Assembly: GCF_030646115.1 (NCBI RefSeq) | Contig: NZ_JAUSMX010000009.1 | Coordinates: forward strand, 1 to 64,000 | Length of the DNA stretch: 64,000 nucleotides | Source of the DNA: Fluviicoccus sp. | GTDB lineage: Bacteria > Pseudomonadota > Gammaproteobacteria > Pseudomonadales > Moraxellaceae | Reading direction: 5' to 3' | Shown here: piece by piece, positions 1 through 9,516 of the stretch | How the letters are laid out: every line of letters starts with the position of its first letter | Numbering within the stretch: position 1 is the stretch's first letter | The notes under the pieces: generated by a model | Database searches by the model: none | What the model saw: only the letters and a program-made list of their open reading frames with translations | Told to the model about the DNA's origin: nothing | Made by a program: the position numbers and the translations under genes

Positions 1-93
1 CCACCTGATCCCTTCCCGAACTCAGAAGTGAAACCACTCCGCGCCAATGGTAGTGTGGCATTCGCCATGTGAGAGTAGGTCATCGCCAGACAT
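1..93 (+). rRNA. rrf: 5S ribosomal RNA, 3' part
   Basis: The first 93 bases match the 3' three-quarters of a bacterial 5S rRNA. The conserved loop containing CCGAACTCAGAAGTGAAAC and the segment ATGGTAGTGTGG are both present, and the molecule ends near GCCAGACAT. The 5' end lies outside the window, so a ribosomal RNA operon ends here. A strong terminator follows within ten bases. Confidence 0.95.
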
Positions 94-101
94 CAAATAC
101 C

Positions 102-135
102 AAAAACCCCTTCAGGGTATCCTGAAGGGGTTTTT
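102..135 (+). terminator. Rho-independent terminator of the rRNA operon
   Basis: A perfect 15-bp inverted repeat (102-116 with 121-135) has a GTAT tetraloop. The 3' arm ends in five T residues that pair with five A residues of the 5' arm. It lies directly after 5S rRNA and would end the rrn transcript. Its symmetry means it could also work on the other strand. Confidence 0.92.
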
Positions 136-137
136 GA

Positions 138-166
138 TTTGCGGGAAAGAAAGAGGACGCTATAAG
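138..166 (+). promoter_or_regulatory. Possible promoter for birA-coaX
   Basis: TATAAG at 161-166 is a good -10 box. A poor -35 candidate, TTTGCG (138-143), lies 17 bases upstream. A second -35-like TTGACT at 171-176 has no convincing -10 partner. The site lies between the rrn terminator and birA. The call rests only on consensus matching. Confidence 0.35.
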
Positions 167-238
167 CAGGTTGACTTAAAGGAAAAATTCCGCAATATCA
201 TTCAATCATATATCTTAGTAAACAGGTGCGGTCATCAC

Positions 239-1207
239 ATGCAACTTCTCCGGCTATTGGCGGATGGTAAAACTCATTCTGGCGTCGAATTAGCATCGCA
301 ACTTTCCATAAGTCGAATGACTGTTTCGAACAGGGTGGCAGGGTGGGTCTCCAGTGGAGTTGCCATTGATGTCCTTCCTGGAAGGGGCTATCGCTTGGAG
401 CGATCAATACAGTTTTTGGATCAAGATAAGGTGATGGAGAGGGTCGAAAAAATTTGTAAAGGCAAGATGCCGTTTGTCTGTATTAAGGAATCAATAGGCT
501 CGACAAATGATATGGCGGCTCAATTAATGAGCACGTTTGGCTCACGAATTGTATGTTTGGCGGAATATCAGCAACAAGGTCGCGGACGCAGAGGAAGGGA
601 GTGGTACACAACGCCGGGAGGGGGCTTTTACGGTTCATTTGCTTGGCACATTCAGACAGGATTCCATGCGCTTGAGGGGCTTAGTTTGGCTGTGGGTGTG
701 GAATTAGTTGAGGTGCTGGAGCGTTTTGGAATAAACGGGGTCGGACTTAAGTGGCCTAATGACCTTGTAACTGAGTATGGAAAGCTGGGGGGGGTACTGA
801 TTGAGGTTAATGGGGAAGTTGAAGGGCCATGCGATGTAGTTGTCGGTATAGGTTTGAATATTCATATACCAGATCATGTTAAACAGAAGGTGCAGCAACC
901 TGTGGTTGATCTTGTTTCGTTGACTCGGGAATTGCCTGACAAAGATCATCTGTCTGCTGAAATTATCATTGCGATCACGTTGCTGCTGGATTCATTTACC
1001 AGTAAAGGGTTTGGTTATTGGCGCGAACGCTGGCTGAGGCGGGATGCATTCGCGGGTAAAGACATCGTGTTGACGGGTGGGCATGAGCCGCTCAATGGCG
1101 TAGGTGCAGGAGTGAATGAGCAGGGGGCTTTGTTAGTCATGACCCCGACAGGGTTAAATATTTGCTATGGTGGGGAATTAACGCTAAGACGGGCTGAAAC
1201 ACAATGA
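239..1207 (+). CDS. birA: BirA biotin-protein ligase and biotin operon repressor
   Basis: This 322-residue protein matches bifunctional BirA. An N-terminal winged helix-turn-helix (about residues 5-60) binds DNA. The ligase domain follows, with GSTND (87-91), the biotinyl-AMP loop GRGRRGR (114-120), KWPNDL (171-176) and KLGGVLIE (182-189). It makes biotinyl-AMP and transfers biotin to the acetyl-CoA carboxylase carrier protein. The start at 239 was chosen because the open frame runs back through the terminator into 5S rRNA, which cannot be coding, and the HTH begins directly at this ATG. The stop overlaps coaX by four bases. The gene is AT-richer than the rest of the window. Confidence 0.95.
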   Translation: MQLLRLLADGKTHSGVELASQLSISRMTVSNRVAGWVSSGVAIDVLPGRGYRLERSIQFLDQDKVMERVEKICKGKMPFVCIKESIGSTNDMAAQLMSTFGSRIVCLAEYQQQGRGRRGREWYTTPGGGFYGSFAWHIQTGFHALEGLSLAVGVELVEVLERFGINGVGLKWPNDLVTEYGKLGGVLIEVNGEVEGPCDVVVGIGLNIHIPDHVKQKVQQPVVDLVSLTRELPDKDHLSAEIIIAITLLLDSFTSKGFGYWRERWLRRDAFAGKDIVLTGGHEPLNGVGAGVNEQGALLVMTPTGLNICYGGELTLRRAETQ

Positions 1208-1962
1208 GCCTGCAGTGCTTTCTTGATTTTGGTAATTCTCGGGTTAAGGCTTGGTTGTGCCTGGATAATGTTGTTCTGGAAAAGATCAGCCATGTACATC
1301 GGCTTGATGTGCACTCCTTCTTTACTGAGATGCCGGATTTATTTCAGCAAAGAATGGATTTTGTAGGGGTTACTTCAGTACTGGACGCCAAGTCGAACCA
1401 TGAATTTGCTGTTCAGGCAGAACGCCAATGGGGAGTGCAGCCTCGCTTTGCTGAAAGTCAGGGGAACTGTTGTGGCGTCAGAAACGGGTATCGGCAACCG
1501 GAACAGTTGGGTGTTGATCGATGGATGAATATCCTGGCGGTTTCCGGGCAGGAAGGTGGGTGCTGCGTAGTCAGTTGCGGCACAGCAACGACCATTGACA
1601 TGATAGAAGATGGCTCACATACGGGCGGATTCATTTTGCCCGGGTTTCAACTGCAGTTGCAGTCCTTGATACAAGGTACACAAAAAGTGCGACCTGGTGT
1701 TTTGTCTGACTCTGCGGTTTCACCGGGATGCTCTACGACGGAAGCGGTCCATAACGGGATTCTTCTTGGTCAGCTCAGCATGATAGAGCGGTGTTTTAAT
1801 GACATGAGGCAACGTTTTGGAGGAGAGGGGCGGCTTGTTTTGACGGGTGGGGATGCAGACAAATTAGGCCCACACTTGGCATGCCCGCATGATATCATCC
1901 CCGAATTGGTCCTGGTTGGACTCAGGCGCTATTTCGATTTCGTTGTGTCTTCAGAAGAATAG
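1204..1962 (+). CDS. coaX: Type III pantothenate kinase
   Basis: The 252-residue protein has the ASKHA-fold motifs of type III pantothenate kinases: DFGNSR (8-13), GVDRW (103-107), CGTATTID (125-132) and GGFILPG (141-147), with TGGDAD near residue 217. It phosphorylates pantothenate in the first step of coenzyme A synthesis. The start overlaps the birA stop as ATGA, so the two are translationally coupled. The birA-coaX pair is common in gammaproteobacteria. Confidence 0.95.
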   Translation: MSLQCFLDFGNSRVKAWLCLDNVVLEKISHVHRLDVHSFFTEMPDLFQQRMDFVGVTSVLDAKSNHEFAVQAERQWGVQPRFAESQGNCCGVRNGYRQPEQLGVDRWMNILAVSGQEGGCCVVSCGTATTIDMIEDGSHTGGFILPGFQLQLQSLIQGTQKVRPGVLSDSAVSPGCSTTEAVHNGILLGQLSMIERCFNDMRQRFGGEGRLVLTGGDADKLGPHLACPHDIIPELVLVGLRRYFDFVVSSEE

Positions 1963-1973
1963 AGGTTAAGGAC

Positions 1974-2636
1974 ATGCCGCTGATTTTTGGATTACTGGTG
2001 ATCATAAATGCCGTTTTCCTGGCGTGGCAGTTTTATGAAAAACAGAATGCCGGCCAATCTGTAGTTGCTCAGGAGCAGATACCCGGAAAGCAGTTGCAAT
2101 TGTTGAGCGAGAAGAAATCCAATTCAGAAAAGCCCAATGATGAGCAAGTCAATACGCCTAGGCAGTCTGCAGCGTCGGGTACCAGTTGCTTTCGTATAGG
2201 TCCCCTGCAAGATGAACTTATGGCTGAGCGGTTACGAACTGCATTGGTAAATAATGGCTTTGAAGTTCGCGTTGAAAGTTTTTCTCAGGATCAGTCGGGC
2301 TATCTGGTCTATATTCCTCCACAAGCCACTCGTGAAAAGGCTCAACAGGTTGCATCCGAGCTTGCATCAAGAGGTCTGGATGCGTCCGTTGTCAGTGATC
2401 CCCAGTTTGCGAATGCCGTAGCTTTGGGAACCTATCAAAGTAGTGAGCAGGCAGGCAACTTGAGGGGTAAGCTGGCCGGGATGGGATACCAAGCTGAGAT
2501 TCGGCAGACTGGCAATGTTCGCAAGGAGCAATGGCTTAAGGTTGAAAGTGCGGGTAGCACCGCCAAATCACAAATTGAACGTTTGATTTCCGGCACCCCG
2601 AAAATACGGCGCGAGCCTGCTGCCTGTGAAAACTGA
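1974..2636 (+). CDS. SPOR-domain membrane protein
   Basis: This 220-residue protein begins with one transmembrane helix (about 4-20), followed by a charged, Gln- and Ser-rich linker. A SPOR-like domain follows (about 71-140, starting CFRIGPL), and a weaker second SPOR-like unit is seen at about 147-205. SPOR domains bind denuded glycan strands at division sites. The gene lies 11 bases after coaX, and a SPOR protein downstream of coaX is also found in Pseudomonas. The binding role is inferred from the family. The gene shares the lower GC of birA and coaX. Confidence 0.75.
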   Translation: MPLIFGLLVIINAVFLAWQFYEKQNAGQSVVAQEQIPGKQLQLLSEKKSNSEKPNDEQVNTPRQSAASGTSCFRIGPLQDELMAERLRTALVNNGFEVRVESFSQDQSGYLVYIPPQATREKAQQVASELASRGLDASVVSDPQFANAVALGTYQSSEQAGNLRGKLAGMGYQAEIRQTGNVRKEQWLKVESAGSTAKSQIERLISGTPKIRREPAACEN

Positions 2637-2643
2637 TAATCTC

Positions 2644-3444
2644 ATGCAGGAATCCCCCTCCCTTGTCTCGATTCGCGGGCTTTCGTTCAGTCGTGGTAGT
2701 CGCGTCATATTTGAAAATATTTCACTGGAAATCCCGCAAGGCAAAGTAACGGCCATCATGGGCCCTTCCGGATGCGGAAAGACTACGCTATTACGTTTTA
2801 TTGGCGGTCAGCTTCGGCCTGATCAGGGCGAGGTGCTGCTGAATGGCGCGAATGTTCCCCGCATGAGCCGGGGTGAGCTTTTCAGGGCAAGGGAAAAAAT
2901 AGGCATGCTGTTCCAGAGCGGTGCCTTGTTTACCGATTTGTCAGTGTATGAAAATGTGGCTTTCCCGTTACGGGCTCATACCCGGTTACCCGAAAACCTG
3001 ATTCGTGAACTGGTGTTGATGAAGCTGGAGGCGGTCGGGCTGCGCGGCGCGATCGATTTGATGCCGGCAGAGCTTTCGGGAGGCATGAATCGTCGGGCTG
3101 CTTTGGCCCGTGCGATAGCACTCGATCCTGAGCTCATCATGTATGACGAGCCTTTCGCCGGTCAGGACCCTATTGTTAAGGGTGTTCTGGTCAGTCTGAT
3201 CCGGACTTTGCGCGAGTCTTTGGGTTTGACCTCCATCATAGTTTCTCATGATGTGCCGGAAACACTTGAGATTGCGGACTATATTTATATTCTGGCCAAT
3301 CGTCAGATTATTGGCCAAGGTACTCCTGATGAGTTGGTAAAGTCTGACTCACCTCTAGTGAACCAGTTTCTGCATGGCCGTCACGACGGTCCGGTCAAGT
3401 TTCATTATCCAGCCAAAACATATCGTGAAGAAACAGGGGCCTGA
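2644..3444 (+). CDS. mlaF: MlaF, ATPase of the phospholipid transporter
   Basis: The 266-residue ABC ATPase has Walker [10 protein letters not shown] (40-48), the signature LSGGM and Walker B ELIMYDEP. It powers the MlaFEDB inner-membrane complex, which moves phospholipids between membranes and keeps the outer membrane asymmetric. The ATG at 2644 was chosen because the N-terminus then aligns with E. coli MlaF. A GTG at 2626, inside the SPOR gene, would add six residues. Neither start has a good Shine-Dalgarno sequence. It is the first gene of a five-gene mla operon. Confidence 0.95.
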   Translation: MQESPSLVSIRGLSFSRGSRVIFENISLEIPQGKVTAIMGPSGCGKTTLLRFIGGQLRPDQGEVLLNGANVPRMSRGELFRAREKIGMLFQSGALFTDLSVYENVAFPLRAHTRLPENLIRELVLMKLEAVGLRGAIDLMPAELSGGMNRRAALARAIALDPELIMYDEPFAGQDPIVKGVLVSLIRTLRESLGLTSIIVSHDVPETLEIADYIYILANRQIIGQGTPDELVKSDSPLVNQFLHGRHDGPVKFHYPAKTYREETGA

Positions 3445-3448
3445 TGGA

Positions 3449-4231
3449 ATGATCGAGTTCATTCGCCGGCTGGGAAGTGATGCTCTTGCTCGCCTCCAAT
3501 CGTTGGGTGCGGCGGGTATTTTTCTGTGGCACACCTTGGTCGCAATTCCCTCACCCAGAACAAGTTTTCCGCTTTTGATCAAGCAACTCTATGCTATCGG
3601 GGTCTTGTCGCTGGCCATTATTGTGGTGTCGGGTTTGTTTATTGGATTGGTTCTGGGGCTGCAAGGCTACAACATCCTGATTACATATGGCAGCGAGCAA
3701 GCTTTGGGCTCCATGGTGTCCCTGACCTTGGTCCGGGAATTGGGGCCTGTGGTGACGGCGCTGCTTTTTGCAGGCAGGGCCGGTTCGGCTTTAACGGCTG
3801 AAATCGGGCTGATGAAAGCTACGGAGCAGTTGGCCAGCATGGAAATGATCGGTGTCGACCCGCTGCGCCGCATTGTCGCGCCGAGGTTCTGGGCCGGTTT
3901 TATCAGCATGCCATTGCTAGCGGTTATTTTTTCTGCGGTTGGTATCCTGGGCGGCATGCTGGTAGGGGTTGAATGGCTTCATATCGATGCCAATTCATAT
4001 TGGTCGAATATGCAGCGATCAACAGACTTCATGGATGATGTCGTGAACGGGATCATCAAGAGTGTCGTTTTTGGTGTAGTAGTGACCTGGATTGCAGTTT
4101 TTCAGGGTTACGATTGTGAGCCCACATCCGAGGGCATTTCCCTGGCGACCACACAAACAGTGGTTTATGGTTCGCTGGCGGTGCTGGGTCTTGACTTCAT
4201 TCTTACCGCTGTGATGTTTGGAGGTTTTTGA
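3449..4231 (+). CDS. mlaE: MlaE, permease of the phospholipid transporter
   Basis: This 260-residue integral membrane protein matches MlaE in length and sequence, including [18 protein letters not shown] and the C-terminal SLAVLGLDF. It forms the transmembrane core of MlaFEDB. An upstream in-frame start at 3374 would overlap mlaF by 71 bases and add residues absent from the family, so the ATG at 3449, four bases after the mlaF stop, is preferred. The stop codon shares one base with the mlaD start. Confidence 0.95.
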   Translation: MIEFIRRLGSDALARLQSLGAAGIFLWHTLVAIPSPRTSFPLLIKQLYAIGVLSLAIIVVSGLFIGLVLGLQGYNILITYGSEQALGSMVSLTLVRELGPVVTALLFAGRAGSALTAEIGLMKATEQLASMEMIGVDPLRRIVAPRFWAGFISMPLLAVIFSAVGILGGMLVGVEWLHIDANSYWSNMQRSTDFMDDVVNGIIKSVVFGVVVTWIAVFQGYDCEPTSEGISLATTQTVVYGSLAVLGLDFILTAVMFGGF

Positions 4232-4734
4232 TGCGTACGCGTTCACTGGAACTGGCAGTCGGAACTTTTCTGGTGGCAGCTGTCCTCGCCCTGTTCTTCC
4301 TCGCCATCAAGGTTAGCGGTCTCGGTGATGAAACAAGCAAGCCCAGTTACCGGGTTTACGCCCATTTCCAGAATATTGGCGGCTTGACGCTCCGGGCCAA
4401 GGTGACCATGGCCGGAGTGACCATTGGCCGTGTTACCAACATTGAACTTGATCACAAACGCTTGAATGCGAAAGTGACACTGGATATTCATAAGGATGTC
4501 AATGAAATCAGCACGGATGTGGTTGCCAGTATTCTCACGGCCGGCTTGCTGGGGGAGAAATATATCGGACTGGTGCCCGGGGCCGATGACACATATCTCA
4601 AGGAAGGTGACGAAATCGAACAGACACAGTCATCCCTTGTACTAGAAGATCTGATTGGTAAGTTCCTGTTCAACAAGGCGACCGAGCAAAAGCCAGCCGA
4701 GGCCGCCACGACCGGGAAAGACGAATTCCAGTGA
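4231..4734 (+). CDS. mlaD: MlaD, MCE-domain substrate-binding subunit
   Basis: This 167-residue protein has one N-terminal transmembrane helix (about 6-24) and an MCE domain (about 37-115), with the family pattern RAKVTMAGVTIGRV. MlaD hexamers sit on the periplasmic face of MlaE and pass lipid to or from MlaC. The start ATG overlaps the mlaE stop by one base (TGATG); the TTG one codon earlier is an unlikely start. The C-terminal tail is short and Ala/Glu-rich. Confidence 0.95.
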   Translation: MRTRSLELAVGTFLVAAVLALFFLAIKVSGLGDETSKPSYRVYAHFQNIGGLTLRAKVTMAGVTIGRVTNIELDHKRLNAKVTLDIHKDVNEISTDVVASILTAGLLGEKYIGLVPGADDTYLKEGDEIEQTQSSLVLEDLIGKFLFNKATEQKPAEAATTGKDEFQ

Positions 4735-4741
4735 GGTTTTT

Positions 4742-5374
4742 ATGAAGAGTGTCAAACACGGTGTCATCGGATATTTCATGGCGGTTTTGCTGCTGCTCAG
4801 TCCATGGGCATGGTCTGCGGAAAACCCTCGCGACATGTTGCAAAAGGCAGGTGACTCGCTCATTTCACGCCTGATCAAGGAAAAGGCTGCCTACAAAAAG
4901 GATCCGCAGATACTCTACGACATGGTGGAAGAGAATATCGAGCCATATGTCGATTTTGATGGGTTTTCCAAGGGGGTCATGGGGCAGTTCTATCGTCAGG
5001 CCACTGATAGCCAGAGGGCTCAGTTCAGTGCCACTTTCCGTAAAAGCCTGATCCGCACTTACGCCAACGGCATGGCCGCCTATGACAACCAGAAAATTGT
5101 CTTCAAGCCTTATGCCCCGGGTGATGACCCCAAGAAAGCGCAGGTTGATATGGATATCATGACCACCAGTAACGGCGCGGTTCCTGTTTCTTATCAATTG
5201 GTGCTGAATGGCAAAGGCGAGTGGAAAGTCAAAAATGTTATCATCAACGGCATGAATCTCGGTCTGACGTTCCGAAATCAGTTTGCGTCATCGGTTGAAA
5301 GCAGCCGGGGTAATCTGGATAAGGCTATTGTCAGCTTCATCCCTGCGGCGGAGTCCGCAAAAAAAGGCCCGTAA
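4742..5374 (+). CDS. mlaC: MlaC, periplasmic phospholipid carrier
   Basis: The 210-residue protein starts with a signal peptide that ends in WAWSA, with likely cleavage after residue 26. The MlaC/Ttg2D domain follows, including YVDFDGFSKGVMG and the C-terminal-half motif VKNVIINGMNLGLTFRNQF. It ferries phospholipid between the outer-membrane complex and MlaFEDB. The ATG at 4742 is chosen because the signal peptide begins there; upstream sequence in frame overlaps mlaD and looks non-coding. Confidence 0.95.
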   Translation: MKSVKHGVIGYFMAVLLLLSPWAWSAENPRDMLQKAGDSLISRLIKEKAAYKKDPQILYDMVEENIEPYVDFDGFSKGVMGQFYRQATDSQRAQFSATFRKSLIRTYANGMAAYDNQKIVFKPYAPGDDPKKAQVDMDIMTTSNGAVPVSYQLVLNGKGEWKVKNVIINGMNLGLTFRNQFASSVESSRGNLDKAIVSFIPAAESAKKGP

Positions 5375-5378
5375 TGGC

Positions 5379-5681
5379 ATGACAGTACAACTCCGTTTTC
5401 AGGAAGGGCGCCTCCAGTTGGGAGGCGTTGTCAATTTTGACAATGCTTCGGATGTCTGCAATCAGGGATTAGCGCACCTGCGCGATGCCGGGAGCCTGAT
5501 TATTGTGGATTTGCAGGGTTTGCAGAGCGGTGGCAGTATTGATGTCGCGGTGCTGTTGCAATGGGTTCGTGCGGCTGCCCGGGCAAAAAAACAGATACGG
5601 TTTGATCATGTGTCCGCAAAGTTGCAGGCCATAATCCGGGTAAGCGGCTTAAATGACGTCTTGCTCCTTGTAACTCCTTGA
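5379..5681 (+). CDS. mlaB: MlaB, STAS-domain subunit
   Basis: This small protein of 100 residues has the beta-alpha pattern of a STAS domain, with a hydrophobic strand LIIVDLQGLQSGGSIDVAVL in the middle. MlaB binds MlaF on the cytoplasmic side and supports ATPase activity. It starts four bases after the mlaC stop and its own stop overlaps ibaG by one base. Sequence identity to E. coli MlaB is low, so position in the operon is a large part of the call. Confidence 0.85.
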   Translation: MTVQLRFQEGRLQLGGVVNFDNASDVCNQGLAHLRDAGSLIIVDLQGLQSGGSIDVAVLLQWVRAAARAKKQIRFDHVSAKLQAIIRVSGLNDVLLLVTP

Positions 5682-5944
5682 TGGAAGTCGATATGAGTCC
5701 TGATGAAATACGATTACTGCTGACGGCATCCTTCCCGGACGCCCAGGAAGTCCAGGTCAGCGGAGAAGGTGGAAAGTTTCAGGTCATTGTTGTCAGTGAA
5801 ACTTTTGTCGGCATGCGTCCGGTTGCCAAGCAACAGAGGGTGTACGCCCCTCTGAACGCCCACATCGCTAGCGGTGCCATTCATGCCGTGACCATGCAGA
5901 CACTGACGCCGGAAGAGTGGCGGAAAATGCGGCTTTTCGGCTGA
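5681..5944 (+). CDS. ibaG: BolA-family protein IbaG
   Basis: This 87-residue BolA-like protein has the family core VQVSGEGGKFQVIVVSETF, then KQQRVYAPL and a C-terminal EEWRKM. BolA proteins pair with monothiol glutaredoxins and Fe-S clusters; IbaG is the acid-linked member encoded next to murA in enterobacteria and pseudomonads. The start ATG overlaps the mlaB stop. A second ATG at 5693 is also possible. Confidence 0.92.
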   Translation: MEVDMSPDEIRLLLTASFPDAQEVQVSGEGGKFQVIVVSETFVGMRPVAKQQRVYAPLNAHIASGAIHAVTMQTLTPEEWRKMRLFG

Positions 5945-7236
<1,292 letters not shown>

Positions 7237-7237
<1 letters not shown>

Positions 7238-7878
7238 TGCCCCGATTGACCATTGCCCTGTCCAAGGGGCGTATCCTCAAGGATACCTTGCCGCTGCTGA
7301 AGGAAGCCGGCATTGAGTTGCTGGAAGATCCGGAAAAAAGCCGCAAGTTGATTTTTCCGACCACGCATCCGGAAGTACAAATCGTCATTATCCGCGCAAC
7401 GGATGTGCCTACGTATGTCGAAAATGGTGCGGCTGATCTGGGTGTCGCCGGTAAGGATGTGTTGATGGAGCATGGCGCTGGCGGGGTTTACGAACCTCTG
7501 GATCTGGATATTGCCAAGTGTCGCTTGATGGTGGCCGGTCCGGTCAATGCGCCGGTCGTCGAGGGCCGTTTGCGGATAGCCACCAAGTTCGTCAATTTGA
7601 CCCGTCAGTATTATGCGGAAAAAGGCGAGCAGGTTGAGGTGATCAAGCTTTATGGCTCCATGGAACTGGCTCCGCTGATGGGCTTGGCTGATCGTATTGT
7701 GGATGTTGTTGATACTGGCAAGACCCTCAAGGAAAACGGTCTGGAACCGACCGAGCTGATTGCCCATGTCTCGTCGAGGCTGATTGTCAATAAGGCCAGC
7801 TTTAAGCGTAAGGCTGAAATTGTTCAGCCGCTGATCCGTCAATTGGCGGATGCGGTTGCCCGCAAGCGTGTCGGCTGA
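7237..7878 (+). CDS. hisG: ATP phosphoribosyltransferase, short form
   Basis: The 213-residue protein matches the short HisG form, with [15 protein letters not shown] and the phosphoribosyl-binding [13 protein letters not shown]. It carries out the first step of histidine synthesis. Short HisG lacks the C-terminal allosteric domain and normally needs the HisZ regulatory subunit, which is not encoded in this window. The gene is coupled to murA by a TGATG overlap. Confidence 0.95.
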
Positions 7879-7922
7879 ACGAAGCCGGCTGTTTTCGTCC
7901 GCCTATTGCAGGAATATCTCCG

Positions 7923-9230
7923 ATGATGATTCGCCGTCTTGATACCAAGGCTGAGAGCTTTGCGTCTGAACTGGATGCCTTGCTGGCATGGGAAGCCGTC
8001 AGTGACGGTCGCTTGCAATCGGCGGTGGACGCCATCGTACAAGAGGTACGGCATAACGGCGATGACGCGTTGCTGGATTATACGGCTCGCTTCGACCGGC
8101 TGCAGGTATCAGCGATGTCCGGGCTGACCATGACGCCCGGACAGTTACAGGCCGCCTATGAAAATTTGCCTGAAAGCGAGCGCCATGCCCTGAATGTGGC
8201 GGCTGAGCGCATTCGTCGTTACCACGAGCACCAGAAGGCCGTTTCCTGGGAGTACACCGAGGCCGATGGCACTCGTCTTGGTCAGCAGGTTACGCCGCTG
8301 GACCGGGTCGGCATTTATGTCCCCGGCGGAAAAGCCAGTTATCCTTCTTCCGTATTGATGAATGCCATACCGGCCCGGGTGGCGGGTGTTACGGAAATCA
8401 TCATGTGCGTGCCGACCCCAGGCGGTGAAACAAACATGTTGGTGATGGCGGCGGCCTGGTTGGCCGGTGTCAGCCGGGTATTCACGATTGGTGGCGCGCA
8501 GGCCGTGGCGGCGCTGGCGTATGGGACGGAAAGTGTGCCGCGCGTCGACAAGATAGTCGGCCCCGGCAACAGTTATGTTGCGACGGCCAAGCGTCAGGTT
8601 TTCGGGCAAGTCGGCATCGACATGATTGCCGGGCCTTCGGAAATACTGGTGTACTGTGATGGTAAGACTTCGCCGGACTGGATAGCCATGGATCTATTCT
8701 CCCAGGCCGAACATGACGAAATGGCCCAGTCCATCCTGATCAGTGAGGATGGTGCATTTCTGGATGCCGTGGAGGAGGCCTTGAGCCGGCTGTTGCCGAC
8801 GCTGGATCGGGAGGCCATCGCCCGCACCTCACTGTCCGGCCGTGGCGCCCTGATCCGGGTTCAAAACCGGGATGAGGCCTTGGCGTTGATCAACCGTATC
8901 GCTCCGGAGCATCTGGAACTGTCGGTAGAAGCCCCTGAGGAGTTGTTGCCCTCAATTCGCCATGCCGGCGCTATTTTCATGGGGCGGTTTACCCCCGAGG
9001 CGCTGGGGGATTATTGCGCTGGTCCCAATCATGTGTTGCCTACGTCCGGCACCGCCCGTTTCTCTTCCCCATTGGGTGTGTATGATTTTCAGAAACGTTC
9101 CAGTCTGATTTATTGCTCGGCAGCTGGAGCCAGTGAGCTGGCCAAGGTGGCTTCGGTGCTGGCGCGCGGAGAAGGATTGACTGCGCATGCCCGTTCCGCA
9201 GAGTACCGGATTTTGGACAGGGAGGACTGA
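7923..9230 (+). CDS. hisD: Histidinol dehydrogenase
   Basis: The 435-residue protein has the conserved blocks of histidinol dehydrogenase: GLYVPGG-like [40 protein letters not shown] and the metal/active-site region [14 protein letters not shown]. It oxidises histidinol to histidine in two NAD-dependent steps. Two ATG codons (7923, 7926) stand at the start; either may be used. The next small gene begins one base after its stop. Confidence 0.96.
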   Translation: MMIRRLDTKAESFASELDALLAWEAVSDGRLQSAVDAIVQEVRHNGDDALLDYTARFDRLQVSAMSGLTMTPGQLQAAYENLPESERHALNVAAERIRRYHEHQKAVSWEYTEADGTRLGQQVTPLDRVGIYVPGGKASYPSSVLMNAIPARVAGVTEIIMCVPTPGGETNMLVMAAAWLAGVSRVFTIGGAQAVAALAYGTESVPRVDKIVGPGNSYVATAKRQVFGQVGIDMIAGPSEILVYCDGKTSPDWIAMDLFSQAEHDEMAQSILISEDGAFLDAVEEALSRLLPTLDREAIARTSLSGRGALIRVQNRDEALALINRIAPEHLELSVEAPEELLPSIRHAGAIFMGRFTPEALGDYCAGPNHVLPTSGTARFSSPLGVYDFQKRSSLIYCSAAGASELAKVASVLARGEGLTAHARSAEYRILDRED

Positions 9231-9231
9231 A

Positions 9232-9474
9232 ATGAGTCTAGCCGACCGTTTTGTGGCCTTTGCCGAGGCAGGAAACCAGCAGCGCCTGTCGCTGCGGGAT
9301 GGCAGCGTGCTTCAGGGCTGGATCATGGAAATTACCGAAGACGCCATGTTGGTCAGTACCGGAGCTGGTGAGTCCGGCAAGGATAACTGGGTGAAGTTAC
9401 AGGATATAGACGAGGCTACATTGGCTTATTGGGACGCCCGTCAGCAAGCGTGGCTGCGTTTTCTGCTGCCCTGA
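9232..9474 (+). CDS. Sm/Hfq-like small protein, unknown function
   Basis: This 80-residue protein starts one base after the hisD stop, with GGAGGA in the last hisD codons as a strong ribosome-binding site. Its middle, LSLRDGSVLQGWIMEITEDA followed by MLV, has the pattern of the Sm1 motif of LSm and Hfq proteins (strand, Asp/Asn-Gly turn, strand, Gly, hydrophobic strand). A later segment, WVKLQDIDEATL, could be an Sm2-like strand. The C-terminus is Trp-rich. The Sm fold is an inference from the pattern, and no function is known to me. Its place between hisD and hisC suggests co-expression with histidine genes. Confidence 0.8.
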   Translation: MSLADRFVAFAEAGNQQRLSLRDGSVLQGWIMEITEDAMLVSTGAGESGKDNWVKLQDIDEATLAYWDARQQAWLRFLLP

Positions 9475-9516
9475 TTCCAGCCGTTCATTGATCCATCCTT
9501 CCTGGAGCGCCAGACC

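Noticed and set aside
47-238. Upstream extension of the birA reading frame
   Set aside because: It runs through 5S rRNA and the rrn terminator, so it cannot be translated as part of BirA; the HTH domain begins at the ATG at 239.
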